A stretch of DNA of 35,072 nucleotides from Pseudomonadota bacterium (GCA_027625145.1 JAQBXK010000020.1:1-35072); one strand, 5' to 3'. Positions 8,131-17,049 are shown, counted from the first letter of the stretch. A program made the numbers and translations. Notes: generated by a model from the sequence alone, not told the origin.

Positions 8131-8973
8131 ATGAAATCTCCAGATTTTTGTTATTACGAAGCACTTTCTATTGAAGATGCTATAAAATTTAAATCTAATG
8201 ATTTAGAATCTGTAATATTAGCAGGTGGTCAATCTTTAGTTCCAGCGCTTAACATGAGACTTTCATCTCCTTCATGTTTAATAGATATTTCTAAAATTAA
8301 AGAATTAAAAAATATTACTAAAGATAACGATTTTATTTATATTGGCTCTGCAGTTACACATTCAGAAGTTATGCAAAATAAAATTATAATAGATCATTTA
8401 CCAGTTCTCATAGACGTTCTTGATATGGTGGCGCATCCCGCAATAAGAAATAAAGGTACTCATGGAGGCAGCATTGCTTACGGAGACCCTGCGGCTGAAT
8501 TGCCAGCTTTTGCTGTGGCAGCGAATGCTGAAATAATTCTTATGGGTTTAAATGGCATTAGAACTATACAAGCTAGCGATTTTTATCATGGTTTATTTGA
8601 AACGGATATTCAAAATGATGAAATATTAACATCTATTAAATATCCAATATTAAAAGATAATCAAAAAATTTTATTTGATGAAATTTATCGACGACATGGT
8701 GATTATGCAATGGCGGGAGTTGTTGCAAATATTGAGATTTTAAATAATGAAATTAATAATTTAAAATTAGTTTTTTTTGCGACAGGCACTAAACCTGAGG
8801 TTGCATTAAAGACTTCTGAGCTTATTATAAAAGATGGTTATGATTACAGCAATGTTAAAAACATGATAAAAACTGAATTAGATTTTGAATCAGACCTTAA
8901 TAGTAACGCAGAAATGAAATTACATTTAGCAACTATTCTTACAAATAAAATTTTAAAATTAATGGAGACATAA
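8131..8973 (+). CDS. Xanthine dehydrogenase family FAD-binding subunit (CoxM-like)
   Basis: FAD subunit of a heterotrimeric molybdenum hydroxylase; it passes electrons from the 2Fe-2S subunit to an acceptor. The 280-residue protein shows the two FAD motifs AGGQSLVPAL (residues 31-40) and NKGTHGGSIAYGDPAAELP (108 onward). A longer reading from ATG 8104 would add nine residues encoded mainly by a G-rich tract. That tract (gggaaaggggggga) is better read as the ribosome-binding site for the ATG at 8131, after which the protein begins in the usual CoxM manner. The stop abuts the GTG of the 2Fe-2S subunit gene. Confidence 0.9.
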   Translation: MKSPDFCYYEALSIEDAIKFKSNDLESVILAGGQSLVPALNMRLSSPSCLIDISKIKELKNITKDNDFIYIGSAVTHSEVMQNKIIIDHLPVLIDVLDMVAHPAIRNKGTHGGSIAYGDPAAELPAFAVAANAEIILMGLNGIRTIQASDFYHGLFETDIQNDEILTSIKYPILKDNQKILFDEIYRRHGDYAMAGVVANIEILNNEINNLKLVFFATGTKPEVALKTSELIIKDGYDYSNVKNMIKTELDFESDLNSNAEMKLHLATILTNKILKLMET

Positions 8974-9459
8974 GTGCAGGGTAGTAAAAATATAACTATT
9001 AATTTTATAATTAATGATGAAATATTTAATAATATTACTGTACCTGTTCGCCAACATTTAGGAGATTTTTTAAGATCTATAGGACTAACTGGAACTCATA
9101 TAGGTTGTGAACAAGGTGCATGTGGGGCATGTACAGTTGAACTCGATGGAAAAGCAGTTAGATCTTGTTTAATTTTATCGTCTCAGATTAATGGCTCAGT
9201 TATTAAAACTGTTGAAGGTTTAGATGACACTTTAATGAAAAAAGTAAAGGAAATATTTTTAAAACATAATGCCTTACAATGTGGTTTTTGTAGTTCTGGA
9301 ATGTTAATTACCACTAAAGAGATCTTAAATAAAAAAAAGAAACTTAATAGAGAACAAATACGAACTGAAATTTCAGGAAATTACTGTAGGTGCACAGGTT
9401 ATCAATCAATAGTAGATGCTATTGAAGAAGCTATTGAAGACAATATTAAGGATATTTAA
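8974..9459 (+). CDS. Xanthine dehydrogenase family 2Fe-2S subunit (CoxS-like)
   Basis: Small iron-sulfur subunit of the Mo hydroxylase. The 161-residue protein has the plant-ferredoxin-type cluster motif CEQGACGACTVELDG with a further Cys in VRSCL, and the second, C-terminal cluster motif QCGFCSSGM plus NYCRCTGYQSI, giving eight cluster cysteines in the expected order. It starts at GTG 8974 directly after the CoxM stop, with a GGAGA ribosome-binding site at about 8964 inside the end of the preceding gene. The Mo subunit follows with 1 nt between genes. Confidence 0.93.
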   Translation: MQGSKNITINFIINDEIFNNITVPVRQHLGDFLRSIGLTGTHIGCEQGACGACTVELDGKAVRSCLILSSQINGSVIKTVEGLDDTLMKKVKEIFLKHNALQCGFCSSGMLITTKEILNKKKKLNREQIRTEISGNYCRCTGYQSIVDAIEEAIEDNIKDI

Positions 9460-9460
9460 A

Positions 9461-11854
9461 ATGGTTGATATAACTTTAAATCAAAATTCTAAATTAGGAT
9501 CTATAGATAGGCCAAACTCTTATATTGGTAGAAGTTTAACACGTGATGGTGCTATTAGACATCTAGAAGGTGGAGGAAAGTTTGTAGATGATTTAATTTT
9601 ACCTAGAATGGTTAATTCAGCTTTTTTAAGATCTCCTTATGCTCATGCTGAAATTAAATCTATCAATATAAGTGATGCTCAAAAGTATCCAGGCGTTATT
9701 GATATATTTTTATCAGAACATATTGATACCGTTTGCAAGCCATGGATAGGCGTTCTAAGTCATTTAGGTGAAATGAGGTCACCTGAACAGTCTCCTTTAG
9801 CTAAAAAGATTGCTAGATGGCAAGGTGAAGCGATTGCAATAGTTATAGCTAACACTCGTGCTCAAGCTGAAGATGCTATAGAGGCGATAGAAGTTGATTG
9901 GGTTGAAAAAGAACCTCAAATAAATATGGAGACAGCGTTAGATAAAGATACTGTTGTTATTCATAAAGAATTAGGTAACAATCTTTTTTGGACAAGAACT
10001 GTTGAACAAGGAGATGTCAAAAAAGCATTTAAAGAATCTTCTACAATTGTTGAAGCAACCCTAGATTTTGCTAGGCACACAGGTGTTACGCTTGAGACAA
10101 GAGGTATTGTTGCAGATTGGGATAAATCAGAAAAAAAAATGTCAATTTATCATAATGGTCAAGCTCCTCATATGATGCAACATATCATTGCAAAACATTT
10201 TGATATTTCAGAAGGTTTAGTAAGAGTTATAAGCAAAGACGTTGGAGGTTCATTTGGAATAAAAGTTCATGTTTATGGAGATGAAATGGCTGCTATTGCG
10301 GCTTCAAAAATATTAGGGCGTCCTGTAAAATTTGTTGCTGATAGATTAGAGAGCTTTACGACAGATATCCATGCAAGATGTCATAAAATAAGTGGTAAAT
10401 TAGGGGTAGATAAAAATGGCAAATTTCTTTCTATGGAAATAAACGACCTTAGCGGAATAGGTCCATATAGCATGTATCCAAGAACGTCAGCTATAGAAAC
10501 AAATCAAGTTTTAAATTTATCTGGCTCTCCATATATTATTCCTAATTATAAAGCTGTTGGCACAGTTGTTTTTCAAAATAAAACTCCAATGTGTCAATAT
10601 AGAGCAGTGGGACACCCTATTGCCGTAGCAATTACTGAGGTTTTGGTTGATAAAGCTGCAAAAAAAATTGGTATGAAAGTAGAGGATATTAGAAAAATTA
10701 ATTTTATACCAGATGATCAATATCCTAACAAAACTCCATCAGGAGTCCCTTTAGAAGATTTATCACATCAAGCTACAATGAATAAATTATTAAAGATAAT
10801 GAATGTACCTGATTTAGAAAAACAAAAAAAACTTGATTTAGAAAAAGGAATTTTAACAGGTATTGGTATTATAAGCATGTGTGAAGTTACTAATCCAAGC
10901 CCTTTATTTTACGGTGTCGGAGGAGCTCATATTTCATCCCAAGATGGAGCTTCTATAAGGTTAGAGGGATCAGGTGCTGTTCATGTTTCATCATCTATTA
11001 CTGAGCAAGGACAAGGAACTGAAGCAATTATGAAGCAAATAGCTGCAGATCAATTAGGAGTATCTATGGATACGATAAGACTAACATTAGGTGACACTGA
11101 TGCAACTCCTTATGGAGGTGGTACATGGGCCTCTAGAGGAGCAGGAATTGGAGGTGAAGCTGTTCTCAAAGCTGCAAGAACCCTAAAAAACAATATTTTA
11201 AAAATCGCTTCTGCAATAATGCAAACTGATATTGATACTATAGATATTGCAAATAATTCTGTAATTCGAAAAAATGGTGGAGAAGGTATATCATTAAAGA
11301 AATTAGCAGAAACAGTTTATTATCGTGGCCATGAGATTCCTCAAGGAACTAATCCAGAGTTAATAGCTACATCTAGTTTTTATATTGAGGGAATTCCTTT
11401 TGTTTTCACAAATAGTGCTATGGGATGTCAGGTAACAGTGGATCAGGATACTGGCCTAATTAAAATAAATAAATTTTGGGTTATAGAAGATTGTGGTACT
11501 CAAATTAATCCTAAATTAGTTGAAGAACAAATAAGAGGTGGTGTAATACAAGGTATTGGTGGCGCGCTCTATGAAGAATGTGTTTATGATGACCAAGGAA
11601 ATATGCAAAATGCTACTATGGCTGATTATTTAGTTCCAATGGCTTGTGAAATGCCAGATATTATAGTTGATCATGTTATAACAAATTCCGGAAGAAGTAT
11701 TTTAGGAGCAAAAGGGGCTGGCGAAGCTGGGACAGGAGGAGCTCCAGCTGTTATTATGAATGCTATAAATGATGCTTTATCTTCTATGAATAAAGAAGTA
11801 ACATCACAACCAATTACGCCAGAAAAAATATTAAAAGCTATCGGAAAAATATAA
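9461..11854 (+). CDS. Xanthine dehydrogenase family molybdopterin-binding subunit (CoxL-like)
   Basis: Catalytic Mo subunit, 797 residues from ATG 9461 (supported by an AAGGA site at about 9448; the in-frame start at 9416 overlaps the previous gene). It has the alpha/beta hammerhead domain at residues about 25-135 (GGGKFVDDLILPRMV), then the Mo-binding domains with DVGGSFGIK, QYRAVGHP, EQGQGTEA and the C-terminal KGAGEAGTGG, whose glutamate is the conserved catalytic base. The active-site loop QYRAVGHP differs from the AYRCSFR of true CO dehydrogenase, so this enzyme probably hydroxylates an organic, often N-heterocyclic or aldehyde, substrate. The substrate is unknown. Confidence 0.92.
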   Translation: MVDITLNQNSKLGSIDRPNSYIGRSLTRDGAIRHLEGGGKFVDDLILPRMVNSAFLRSPYAHAEIKSINISDAQKYPGVIDIFLSEHIDTVCKPWIGVLSHLGEMRSPEQSPLAKKIARWQGEAIAIVIANTRAQAEDAIEAIEVDWVEKEPQINMETALDKDTVVIHKELGNNLFWTRTVEQGDVKKAFKESSTIVEATLDFARHTGVTLETRGIVADWDKSEKKMSIYHNGQAPHMMQHIIAKHFDISEGLVRVISKDVGGSFGIKVHVYGDEMAAIAASKILGRPVKFVADRLESFTTDIHARCHKISGKLGVDKNGKFLSMEINDLSGIGPYSMYPRTSAIETNQVLNLSGSPYIIPNYKAVGTVVFQNKTPMCQYRAVGHPIAVAITEVLVDKAAKKIGMKVEDIRKINFIPDDQYPNKTPSGVPLEDLSHQATMNKLLKIMNVPDLEKQKKLDLEKGILTGIGIISMCEVTNPSPLFYGVGGAHISSQDGASIRLEGSGAVHVSSSITEQGQGTEAIMKQIAADQLGVSMDTIRLTLGDTDATPYGGGTWASRGAGIGGEAVLKAARTLKNNILKIASAIMQTDIDTIDIANNSVIRKNGGEGISLKKLAETVYYRGHEIPQGTNPELIATSSFYIEGIPFVFTNSAMGCQVTVDQDTGLIKINKFWVIEDCGTQINPKLVEEQIRGGVIQGIGGALYEECVYDDQGNMQNATMADYLVPMACEMPDIIVDHVITNSGRSILGAKGAGEAGTGGAPAVIMNAINDALSSMNKEVTSQPITPEKILKAIGKI

Positions 11855-11859
11855 TAATA

Positions 11860-12339
11860 TCAAACAGATATCCAATTATCCTTATTTTTTAATCTATGCT
11901 TTACCAAACCTGGCTTTAATGATGCTTCAATGAAACAACCTTTAATAGCCGCATTCAATAATTTTTTTTTTCTATCTAAGGTTTCATTACTTATAATATC
12001 AATATCTAAATTATACCCTTTGCATTCAGCAAGATATGGACCTTCGTCTGTAATATTACCATTCCATTCCATAGTTGCGTCTATTTTTATCTCATTTACT
12101 TGAATATTTAATTTTTTTCCAAAAGCTTTAATTTGCGTCATTACACAACCACATAGAGAAGCTGTAAAAAGCGCAAGTGGAGGAGGTGCTGTTCCTTTCC
12201 CTCCATGAAAAGCTCCTTCATCAGTAGCAAGTTGAAATCTTTCATCCATAGATTCAAAAATAACATCTATATCATTTCTCATGCTTCCAGTATTTATTGC
12301 ATTACCTTTAAAAGTTAAATTAAAGTTCTTATTTTTCAT
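11860..12339 (-). CDS. OsmC family protein (second copy)
   Basis: A 159-residue OsmC-fold protein, distinct in sequence from the one at 7.5-8.0 kb. Cysteines at C63/C65 (LCGCVM) and C135 (KGCFIEASLKPG) match the OsmC redox positions. The ATG at 12339 is preferred because GGAG lies 9 nt upstream. An in-frame ATG at 12354 overlaps the stop of the upstream monooxygenase gene (taatg arrangement) but lacks a visible ribosome-binding site. As the last gene of the minus-strand monooxygenase operon it may protect against peroxides leaking from flavin enzymes; that role is an inference. Confidence 0.85.
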   Translation of the reverse strand: MKNKNFNLTFKGNAINTGSMRNDIDVIFESMDERFQLATDEGAFHGGKGTAPPPLALFTASLCGCVMTQIKAFGKKLNIQVNEIKIDATMEWNGNITDEGPYLAECKGYNLDIDIISNETLDRKKKLLNAAIKGCFIEASLKPGLVKHRLKNKDNWISV

Positions 12340-12353
12340 TTTAATAAACTCCA

Positions 12354-13559
12354 TTAATCAATTGAGTGGTTTTTAATTTCATAAAGACTGATTGCAGTGT
12401 CTGATAAAACATTTAGAATATCTGGCATTATGAGAGTCTCATTTTTCATTGACTTGGATAAATATATACCTAGTTCTCTGCTTCTATTAACAAGAAATTT
12501 TCCTGCCTTAATTCTATTTTTTTCCCATTTACTCAAATTATTTAAATAATTATTTGAAGATAAAGAATTAGACAAAGTGAATGCATCTATCGCAGCTTTA
12601 GTAACTCCCATTCCAACATGAGGCCTTGCAGTAAAAGCAGCATCACCAAGTGTTATCAATCGTTTATTAACCATAAAATTGCTCTCAAGGTCATAAATAG
12701 GCTGTATTAAAGGTTGTGATGTCTTTATAATTAACTCATACATTTGAGGTGGTAAAATATTATTTGCTTCAAGTAATAATTGTTTTAAGACTTGATCCAG
12801 TATTTCATTAGGCGGAATTCCATCCTTATATTGTTTTCCAGATTTACCAAGAAACAATTTCTTTAAATCTTTTTCTGTTGCAGGTTTGTACCAAATCCAG
12901 TTTATCCGTCTATTACCTTTATCAAATGGATTTTCTCCTTCACCAGCTATAGGATACGAAGCAATTTGTTGATTAAATGGAAGAACTATTACAAAATATT
13001 CAGATAAAATTTTTAAAGATTCAACTGAAATATCTTTTTCATTAACAACGCCTCTCCAACCAACATATCCTGCATATTGAGGAATAGCATTTTGATCAAC
13101 GTATTTTCTAATAACTGATTTCATTCCATTTGCAATAATAATTAAATCTGATTTTTTTTTCTTCCCATTAGAGAATAAAGCAGTAGCTGATTCATCATCT
13201 TGTATTATTTTAATACAATCATCATTCATAAAATATTTACTGTTTTTTATATTATTTCTTAATAAGGAAAATAAATACTGCCAACTAGTATAAACTTGAG
13301 GATAATCATAACTTGAATTAATGTTACCTTTTATATCAAGTGACACTCTAGTTTTAGCTTTGGTTCCAAGCACTTGATTATTACCTGTTGCTTTAAAAAC
13401 CAAATCGGCTAATTCATCATATGTTGCAATTCCTGCACCTCTTCCAGATAAAGGAGATTCAACCTTTTCATGAACAGTAACATTCCATCCTTTTTGTATT
13501 AAGGCGTTAGCTGTAAAAAGACCTGCAATAGATCCACCAATTATAGTTGCAGTTGGCAA
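12354..13559 (-). CDS. FAD-dependent monooxygenase resembling 2,6-dihydroxypyridine 3-hydroxylase
   Basis: Class A aromatic flavoprotein hydroxylase of 401 residues. The N-terminal dinucleotide fold is IIGGSIAGL (residues 6-14), the DG-type motif is IANGMKSVIR (Asp replaced by Asn at about 144), and the FAD ribityl motif is LGDAAFTARPHVGMGVTKAA (304-323). The segment QYAGYVGWRGVV, followed by a YPIAGEGEN loop and a WIWY motif, resembles the DhpH family of pyridine hydroxylases. The start is TTG, because an in-frame stop lies three codons upstream; it directly follows the cyclase stop, implying translational coupling. The exact ring substrate is not determinable. Confidence 0.82.
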   Translation of the reverse strand: MPTATIIGGSIAGLFTANALIQKGWNVTVHEKVESPLSGRGAGIATYDELADLVFKATGNNQVLGTKAKTRVSLDIKGNINSSYDYPQVYTSWQYLFSLLRNNIKNSKYFMNDDCIKIIQDDESATALFSNGKKKKSDLIIIANGMKSVIRKYVDQNAIPQYAGYVGWRGVVNEKDISVESLKILSEYFVIVLPFNQQIASYPIAGEGENPFDKGNRRINWIWYKPATEKDLKKLFLGKSGKQYKDGIPPNEILDQVLKQLLLEANNILPPQMYELIIKTSQPLIQPIYDLESNFMVNKRLITLGDAAFTARPHVGMGVTKAAIDAFTLSNSLSSNNYLNNLSKWEKNRIKAGKFLVNRSRELGIYLSKSMKNETLIMPDILNVLSDTAISLYEIKNHSID

Positions 13560-13560
13560 T

Positions 13561-14529
13561 TTATTTTATAGCCATTGGATTAATTGGTGATCCTACAGCT
13601 TTTGTTATTGGCAATGGTGGAGCACAGAAGAAGAAATCATAAACTTTATCTTCTGCACAATCTTTTGCTAATTCTCTTAAATAAAAAATTTCACCCATTG
13701 TTATCCCTATCATTGGAATAACCACCCAATGCCATGGTTGTTGAGCATCTTTAGTCTCATTTGGCCTAACTTCACATCCCCAAGTGTCGGTACATATAGC
13801 TGCTATTTCTTTGTCATATATCCATTGAGCAGTTTCAAATGCTAGGCCAGGAGCGTCTCCTCCTGCATATCCACCCCATTCACCACAATCAAGTCTTTGT
13901 TCCATCTGACCAGTTCTAACAATAACAAAGTCACCTTGTTTAATTTCAACATTTTGAGATTTTGCACATTCATCTAAATCATTTGAAGTAATAGCTATTC
14001 CGTCTTCAAAATAATCAACTCCAGCCCATCTTGCTACATCTAATAAAACGCCTCTTCCAGCCATTTCAGCCTTTACTTTTTCAATCCCATTTTTTTGAGC
14101 ACCATCACTGTCTACTAATCTAGCATCATATCCATTCCACATATAGTCATCGTAGAAGATATGAGACAAAGCATCCCATTGTGTTGCACACTGAAGTGGA
14201 AGTGAAACCATATCATCAGCATACCTTAAACCAAAGTCATCAAATCTACCCGCGACGGCGTCAGTTCCTGTTGCAAGCATTAAATGAATAGGATTAAATC
14301 TATTACCCCAACTTCCTTTTTGTGGACCGTATCTATCAAAGTTTAATCCAAGACTAAATCGCTTACCTTTTTTAATCAGTTTGCTTGCTTCCACTATTTT
14401 TTCAGGTGTTATAAAATTTAAAGTACCAATTTCGTCGTCAGATCCCCAGCGACCCCAATTTTTTAGTTTGTCAGCTGTCTCGCGCAAATGCTTTATATCA
14501 AACATTTTTTCATTATATTTTCTTGGCAT
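13561..14529 (-). CDS. Cyclase family protein (long form, metal-dependent hydrolase)
   Basis: A 322-residue member of the cyclase/KynB superfamily, in the longer subgroup of uncharacterised bacterial and fungal proteins. The N-terminus has WGRWGSDDEIGTLNFITPEKI (about residues 25-45), and the metal-site region is CATQWDALSHIFYDD (residues 114-128), where the usual HxGTHxD motif is replaced by TQWDALSH. A second conserved stretch is CTDTWGCEVRP. Known superfamily members hydrolyse formyl-amide or cyclic amide bonds. Here it sits between a VOC protein and a ring hydroxylase, suggesting a ring-opening or downstream hydrolytic step. The start codon is preceded by a ten-G tract. Confidence 0.82.
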   Translation of the reverse strand: MPRKYNEKMFDIKHLRETADKLKNWGRWGSDDEIGTLNFITPEKIVEASKLIKKGKRFSLGLNFDRYGPQKGSWGNRFNPIHLMLATGTDAVAGRFDDFGLRYADDMVSLPLQCATQWDALSHIFYDDYMWNGYDARLVDSDGAQKNGIEKVKAEMAGRGVLLDVARWAGVDYFEDGIAITSNDLDECAKSQNVEIKQGDFVIVRTGQMEQRLDCGEWGGYAGGDAPGLAFETAQWIYDKEIAAICTDTWGCEVRPNETKDAQQPWHWVVIPMIGITMGEIFYLRELAKDCAEDKVYDFFFCAPPLPITKAVGSPINPMAIK

Positions 14530-14534
14530 ATCTT

Positions 14535-14544
14535 CCCCCCCCCC
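14535..14544 (-). promoter_or_regulatory. Ten-G homopolymer acting as ribosome-binding site of the long cyclase gene
   Basis: The mRNA strand reads ten consecutive G residues then aagat and the ATG at 14529. The tract occupies the Shine-Dalgarno position, since poly-G can pair with the CCUCC anti-SD using one G-U pair. In such an AT-rich sequence a ten-base G run is striking and may vary in length by slippage. Related G-runs precede starts at 8131 (G7), 14976 (G5) and 22902 (G5). Confidence 0.6.
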
Positions 14545-14559
14545 TTAAAAATTAAAAAG

Positions 14560-14976
14560 TTATTCTACAACAGCATAATTTAATTCAACTTTTACTCCAT
14601 CAGGATCATCAATAAATAATTGTTCTAAAGGAAAATCTGGAATTTTTCTGTGAGTATATTCAATTTTCTTAGTATCAAGGTTTCTTTTCATTCCTTCAAT
14701 ATCATCAGCATTAAAAGCAACATGATCTATCGCTCCTGATCCAGATTTAACATCATCTTTCTTGCCAATATAATAATCTTGGCCATCACCTTGTTTTCTC
14801 ATGGCCAAATGAATGCATGCAGCTTTTTTATTATCTTTTAAATACAACCAGTAACCTTGAAAAGGAAAGTCAGGCCTATAACCAGCTTCTAGGCCAAGCA
14901 AATCCACATAAAAGTTTTTAGTTTTTTCTAAATCATCTGCTAATATCAGTACGTGTTCAAAAGTTTTTAAAGCCAT
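14560..14976 (-). CDS. VOC family protein (glyoxalase/extradiol dioxygenase fold)
   Basis: A 138-residue single-domain vicinal-oxygen-chelate protein. It begins MALKTFEHVLILADDLEKT, where the histidine is the typical first metal ligand, continues with FYVDLLGLEAGYR and GAIDHVAFNADDIEG (second ligand region), and ends with LFIDDPDGVKVELNY, where the glutamate is the usual third ligand. The ATG at 14976 is chosen over the in-frame ATG at 14988 because the GGGGGAT between them is a good ribosome-binding site. It may be a ring-cleavage dioxygenase or a lyase/isomerase; single-domain VOC proteins cannot be assigned to a reaction by sequence alone. Confidence 0.85.
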   Translation of the reverse strand: MALKTFEHVLILADDLEKTKNFYVDLLGLEAGYRPDFPFQGYWLYLKDNKKAACIHLAMRKQGDGQDYYIGKKDDVKSGSGAIDHVAFNADDIEGMKRNLDTKKIEYTHRKIPDFPLEQLFIDDPDGVKVELNYAVVE

Positions 14977-15001
14977 TTTATCCCCCATTTATAATGATAA
15001 T

Positions 15002-15796
15002 TTAATTTAAAAATTCTAAAATTGTTTTGTTAAATATATCTGAAGCTTCAATGTTTAAAATATGAGCTGCACCAGGTATACATACGTATTTACTATTTGC
15101 TGTTAAGTGTGACATTTCTTCCATTGCTAAAGCAGGAGCTCCCATGTCTTTTTCACCTGCAATATATAACATGTCCTTATTTATTGTTGAAAGATCTTTT
15201 AGATAATTTAATGTTTTCAATGCATGAGCACATCCAATATAGCCATTAGATGAAGTATTTTTAATCATTTCTTTAGAAAGATTAATTATATTATTATTAT
15301 TGTGATCTGTTCTAAACTCTTCACTATACCATCTATCAATTGATCCTTCTACAACACCAGCAGTGCCTTTTTCTTCAATAACACTAATTCTTTGATTCCA
15401 AGACTCTATATAAGGAGGAGGGTTATCAGCACGTGCAGCACAACATATAATTTTATTAAATCTATTTGGGTATTTTAAACTTAGACCAAGGGATGTCATG
15501 CCCCCTATAGATAGGCCAATAAAATGAGCTTTATCAATATTAAGATTATCCATAATAGTGATTACATCATTCTCAAGTATTTCAAATGAATAAGGACCTT
15601 CAACAGGAGAGCTATCACCATGCCCTCTAGTATCATATCTTACTATACAAAAATTTTCTTTAAGTATGTTAATTTGAGTTTCCCACATACGTACATCAGT
15701 GCCTAAAGAATTTGAAAAAATAATTTTAGGGTTGTTAACATTTCCATCAATATTAATTTTAAGATGATTTCCATTTTCTATAGGCACAGATTTCAT
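15002..15796 (-). CDS. Alpha/beta hydrolase, 3-oxoadipate enol-lactonase (PcaD)-like
   Basis: A 264-residue cytosolic alpha/beta hydrolase. The oxyanion region NSLGTDVRMWETQI (residues 29-42) and RYDTRGHGDSS are hallmark PcaD-like sequences. The catalytic triad can be read as S96 in GLSIGGM, D217 in AGEKDMG and H245 in GAAHILNIE. PcaD hydrolyses an enol-lactone in the beta-ketoadipate pathway, but related proteins act on other lactones and on aminoacrylate (RutD). No other pca gene is present here, so a role in hydrolysing an oxygenated ring product of the neighbouring LLM monooxygenase is more likely than true protocatechuate catabolism. Confidence 0.87.
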   Translation of the reverse strand: MKSVPIENGNHLKINIDGNVNNPKIIFSNSLGTDVRMWETQINILKENFCIVRYDTRGHGDSSPVEGPYSFEILENDVITIMDNLNIDKAHFIGLSIGGMTSLGLSLKYPNRFNKIICCAARADNPPPYIESWNQRISVIEEKGTAGVVEGSIDRWYSEEFRTDHNNNNIINLSKEMIKNTSSNGYIGCAHALKTLNYLKDLSTINKDMLYIAGEKDMGAPALAMEEMSHLTANSKYVCIPGAAHILNIEASDIFNKTILEFLN

Positions 15797-15805
15797 AATT
15801 ATATC

Positions 15806-16903
15806 CTACTCAGTTGCTAATTGTATATTTTGGTTAATTTGGGGCATAACTTTATCTGACATTAATTCCATTGATTTTTTTGCTAAATCTACATCCTTCC
15901 AATCATGTCCAGCATAAAGTAAAGTACCAAAATCTCCAACCTTTTCTCTAAACTGTAACAATTTTTCCGAAACTTCATCAGCAGATCCATAAATAATTAA
16001 TTTATTACATATTTCATCAAGCTTTAATTCATTATCAGGAATAGATTGATCTTCTTTAAATAAATTAGCTCTTCCATGCTTTAACATTTTAGTTAGTAAT
16101 TGTTTATAATAAAAAACATATGGACTTCCATTTCCAAGGGCATATTCTTTAGCTTTATTTCTATCTTCACAAACAAAAATTGATTTAGCAATTCTCCAAT
16201 TTTTTGAAAGAGGCTTAATCCCTCCTTTATTACATCCTTCAACGTAACTAGGCCAATGTGTCTTAACCCATTTAGGTAATAAAAAATTAGCTGATATAGG
16301 GTGCCATCCTCTAGCCGCAGCTGCTATTAATCCTTTAGAGAAAGGAGCAACAACAGTACAAATAATTGGAGGATGAGGTTGTTGAAAAGGTTTCTGCATT
16401 ATACCTTGGCCAATATCAGTCATTTGGGTTTTTTCAGTAGAAATTTCCCAATATTTCCCTTTTATATTATATGGAGCATCTCTTTTCCAAATCTCTAGAA
16501 CAATGTCAATACATTCTACAAACATTTCATTTCGATCTTTTTCAAGGTTTCCAAAAACTTCTGCGTCAGATGCAAGGCCTCCAGGGCTTATTCCAAAATT
16601 AAACCTTCCATCGAGCATATGGTCAAGCATTGCAATTTGTCCTGCTATGGCCGCCGGATGAGAGTTTGGCATATTAACTGTACCAGTGCCGAGACGGATA
16701 TTTTTTGTTTCTGCTGCCAAAGAAGCTATAAATAATATACTAGATGTTATGTTTTCAGCAGAATCTGTTACATGTTCTCCACAATAGGCTTCAGAAAACC
16801 CAAGTTTGTCTGCTAAAAGAAAAGCTTCTCTATCTTCTTTTAATGTTTTTTTATAATCTTTATCAATAGGATGAATAGGCATAGTAAAAAAACCAATATC
16901 CAT
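15806..16903 (-). CDS. LLM class flavin-dependent monooxygenase (luciferase-like)
   Basis: A 365-residue TIM-barrel luciferase-family oxygenase. The N-terminus has MDIGFFTMPIHP, and AYCGEHVTDS matches the substrate/flavin pocket region. IRLGTGTVNMPNSHPAAIAG and LDHMLDGRFNFGISPGG are strongly conserved family segments. It starts at ATG 16903 behind a strong GGAGG site and is the first gene of a six-gene minus-strand operon. Such enzymes need reduced FMN from a partner; a flavin reductase of the right family is encoded at 24.0 kb. It is closer to alkanal/limonene-type monooxygenases than to pyrimidine monooxygenase RutA, judging from the motifs seen. Confidence 0.88.
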   Translation of the reverse strand: MDIGFFTMPIHPIDKDYKKTLKEDREAFLLADKLGFSEAYCGEHVTDSAENITSSILFIASLAAETKNIRLGTGTVNMPNSHPAAIAGQIAMLDHMLDGRFNFGISPGGLASDAEVFGNLEKDRNEMFVECIDIVLEIWKRDAPYNIKGKYWEISTEKTQMTDIGQGIMQKPFQQPHPPIICTVVAPFSKGLIAAAARGWHPISANFLLPKWVKTHWPSYVEGCNKGGIKPLSKNWRIAKSIFVCEDRNKAKEYALGNGSPYVFYYKQLLTKMLKHGRANLFKEDQSIPDNELKLDEICNKLIIYGSADEVSEKLLQFREKVGDFGTLLYAGHDWKDVDLAKKSMELMSDKVMPQINQNIQLATE

Positions 16904-16978
16904 AAATAAACCTCCATTTAAATTATAACCTTAATTTATCAATGACTAAATATTAAATGATTATTTTTAATGAAGTCT

Positions 16979-16993
16979 ATCAGAAACTCTGAT
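16979..16993. promoter_or_regulatory. Candidate LysR-type operator, site C (ATC-N9-GAT)
   Basis: ATCAGAAACTCTGAT is a perfect 6-3-6 palindrome of ATC-N9-GAT form. It shares 11 fixed positions with sites A (23912) and B (8040): ATCA, AAA at positions 6-8, T at position 10, and terminal GAT. It lies between the divergent LLM monooxygenase and beta-hydroxyacid dehydrogenase operons and abuts the predicted -35 of the plus-strand promoter. Confidence 0.55.
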
Positions 16994-17022
16994 TTACTTT
17001 TATTCAATTTATTTAATATAAT
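16993..17022 (+). promoter_or_regulatory. Candidate sigma70 promoter of the 17.0 kb operon
   Basis: A perfect TATAAT -10 (17017-17022) lies 18 bp after TTTACT (16993-16998), a 4-of-6 match to the -35 consensus. Transcription would start near 17029, about 20 nt before the ATG at 17050. The operator-like palindrome at 16979-16993 ends at the -35, a typical place for a LysR activator to touch RNA polymerase. Confidence 0.45.
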
Positions 17023-17049
17023 ATTTTAATAAATTCGTGGAGTATTGAA

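Noticed and set aside
9461-11854. Aerobic CO dehydrogenase (coxMSL) for carbon monoxide oxidation
   Set aside because: The gene order M-S-L fits, but the active-site loop reads QYRAVGHP instead of AYRCSFR, so CO oxidation is unlikely.
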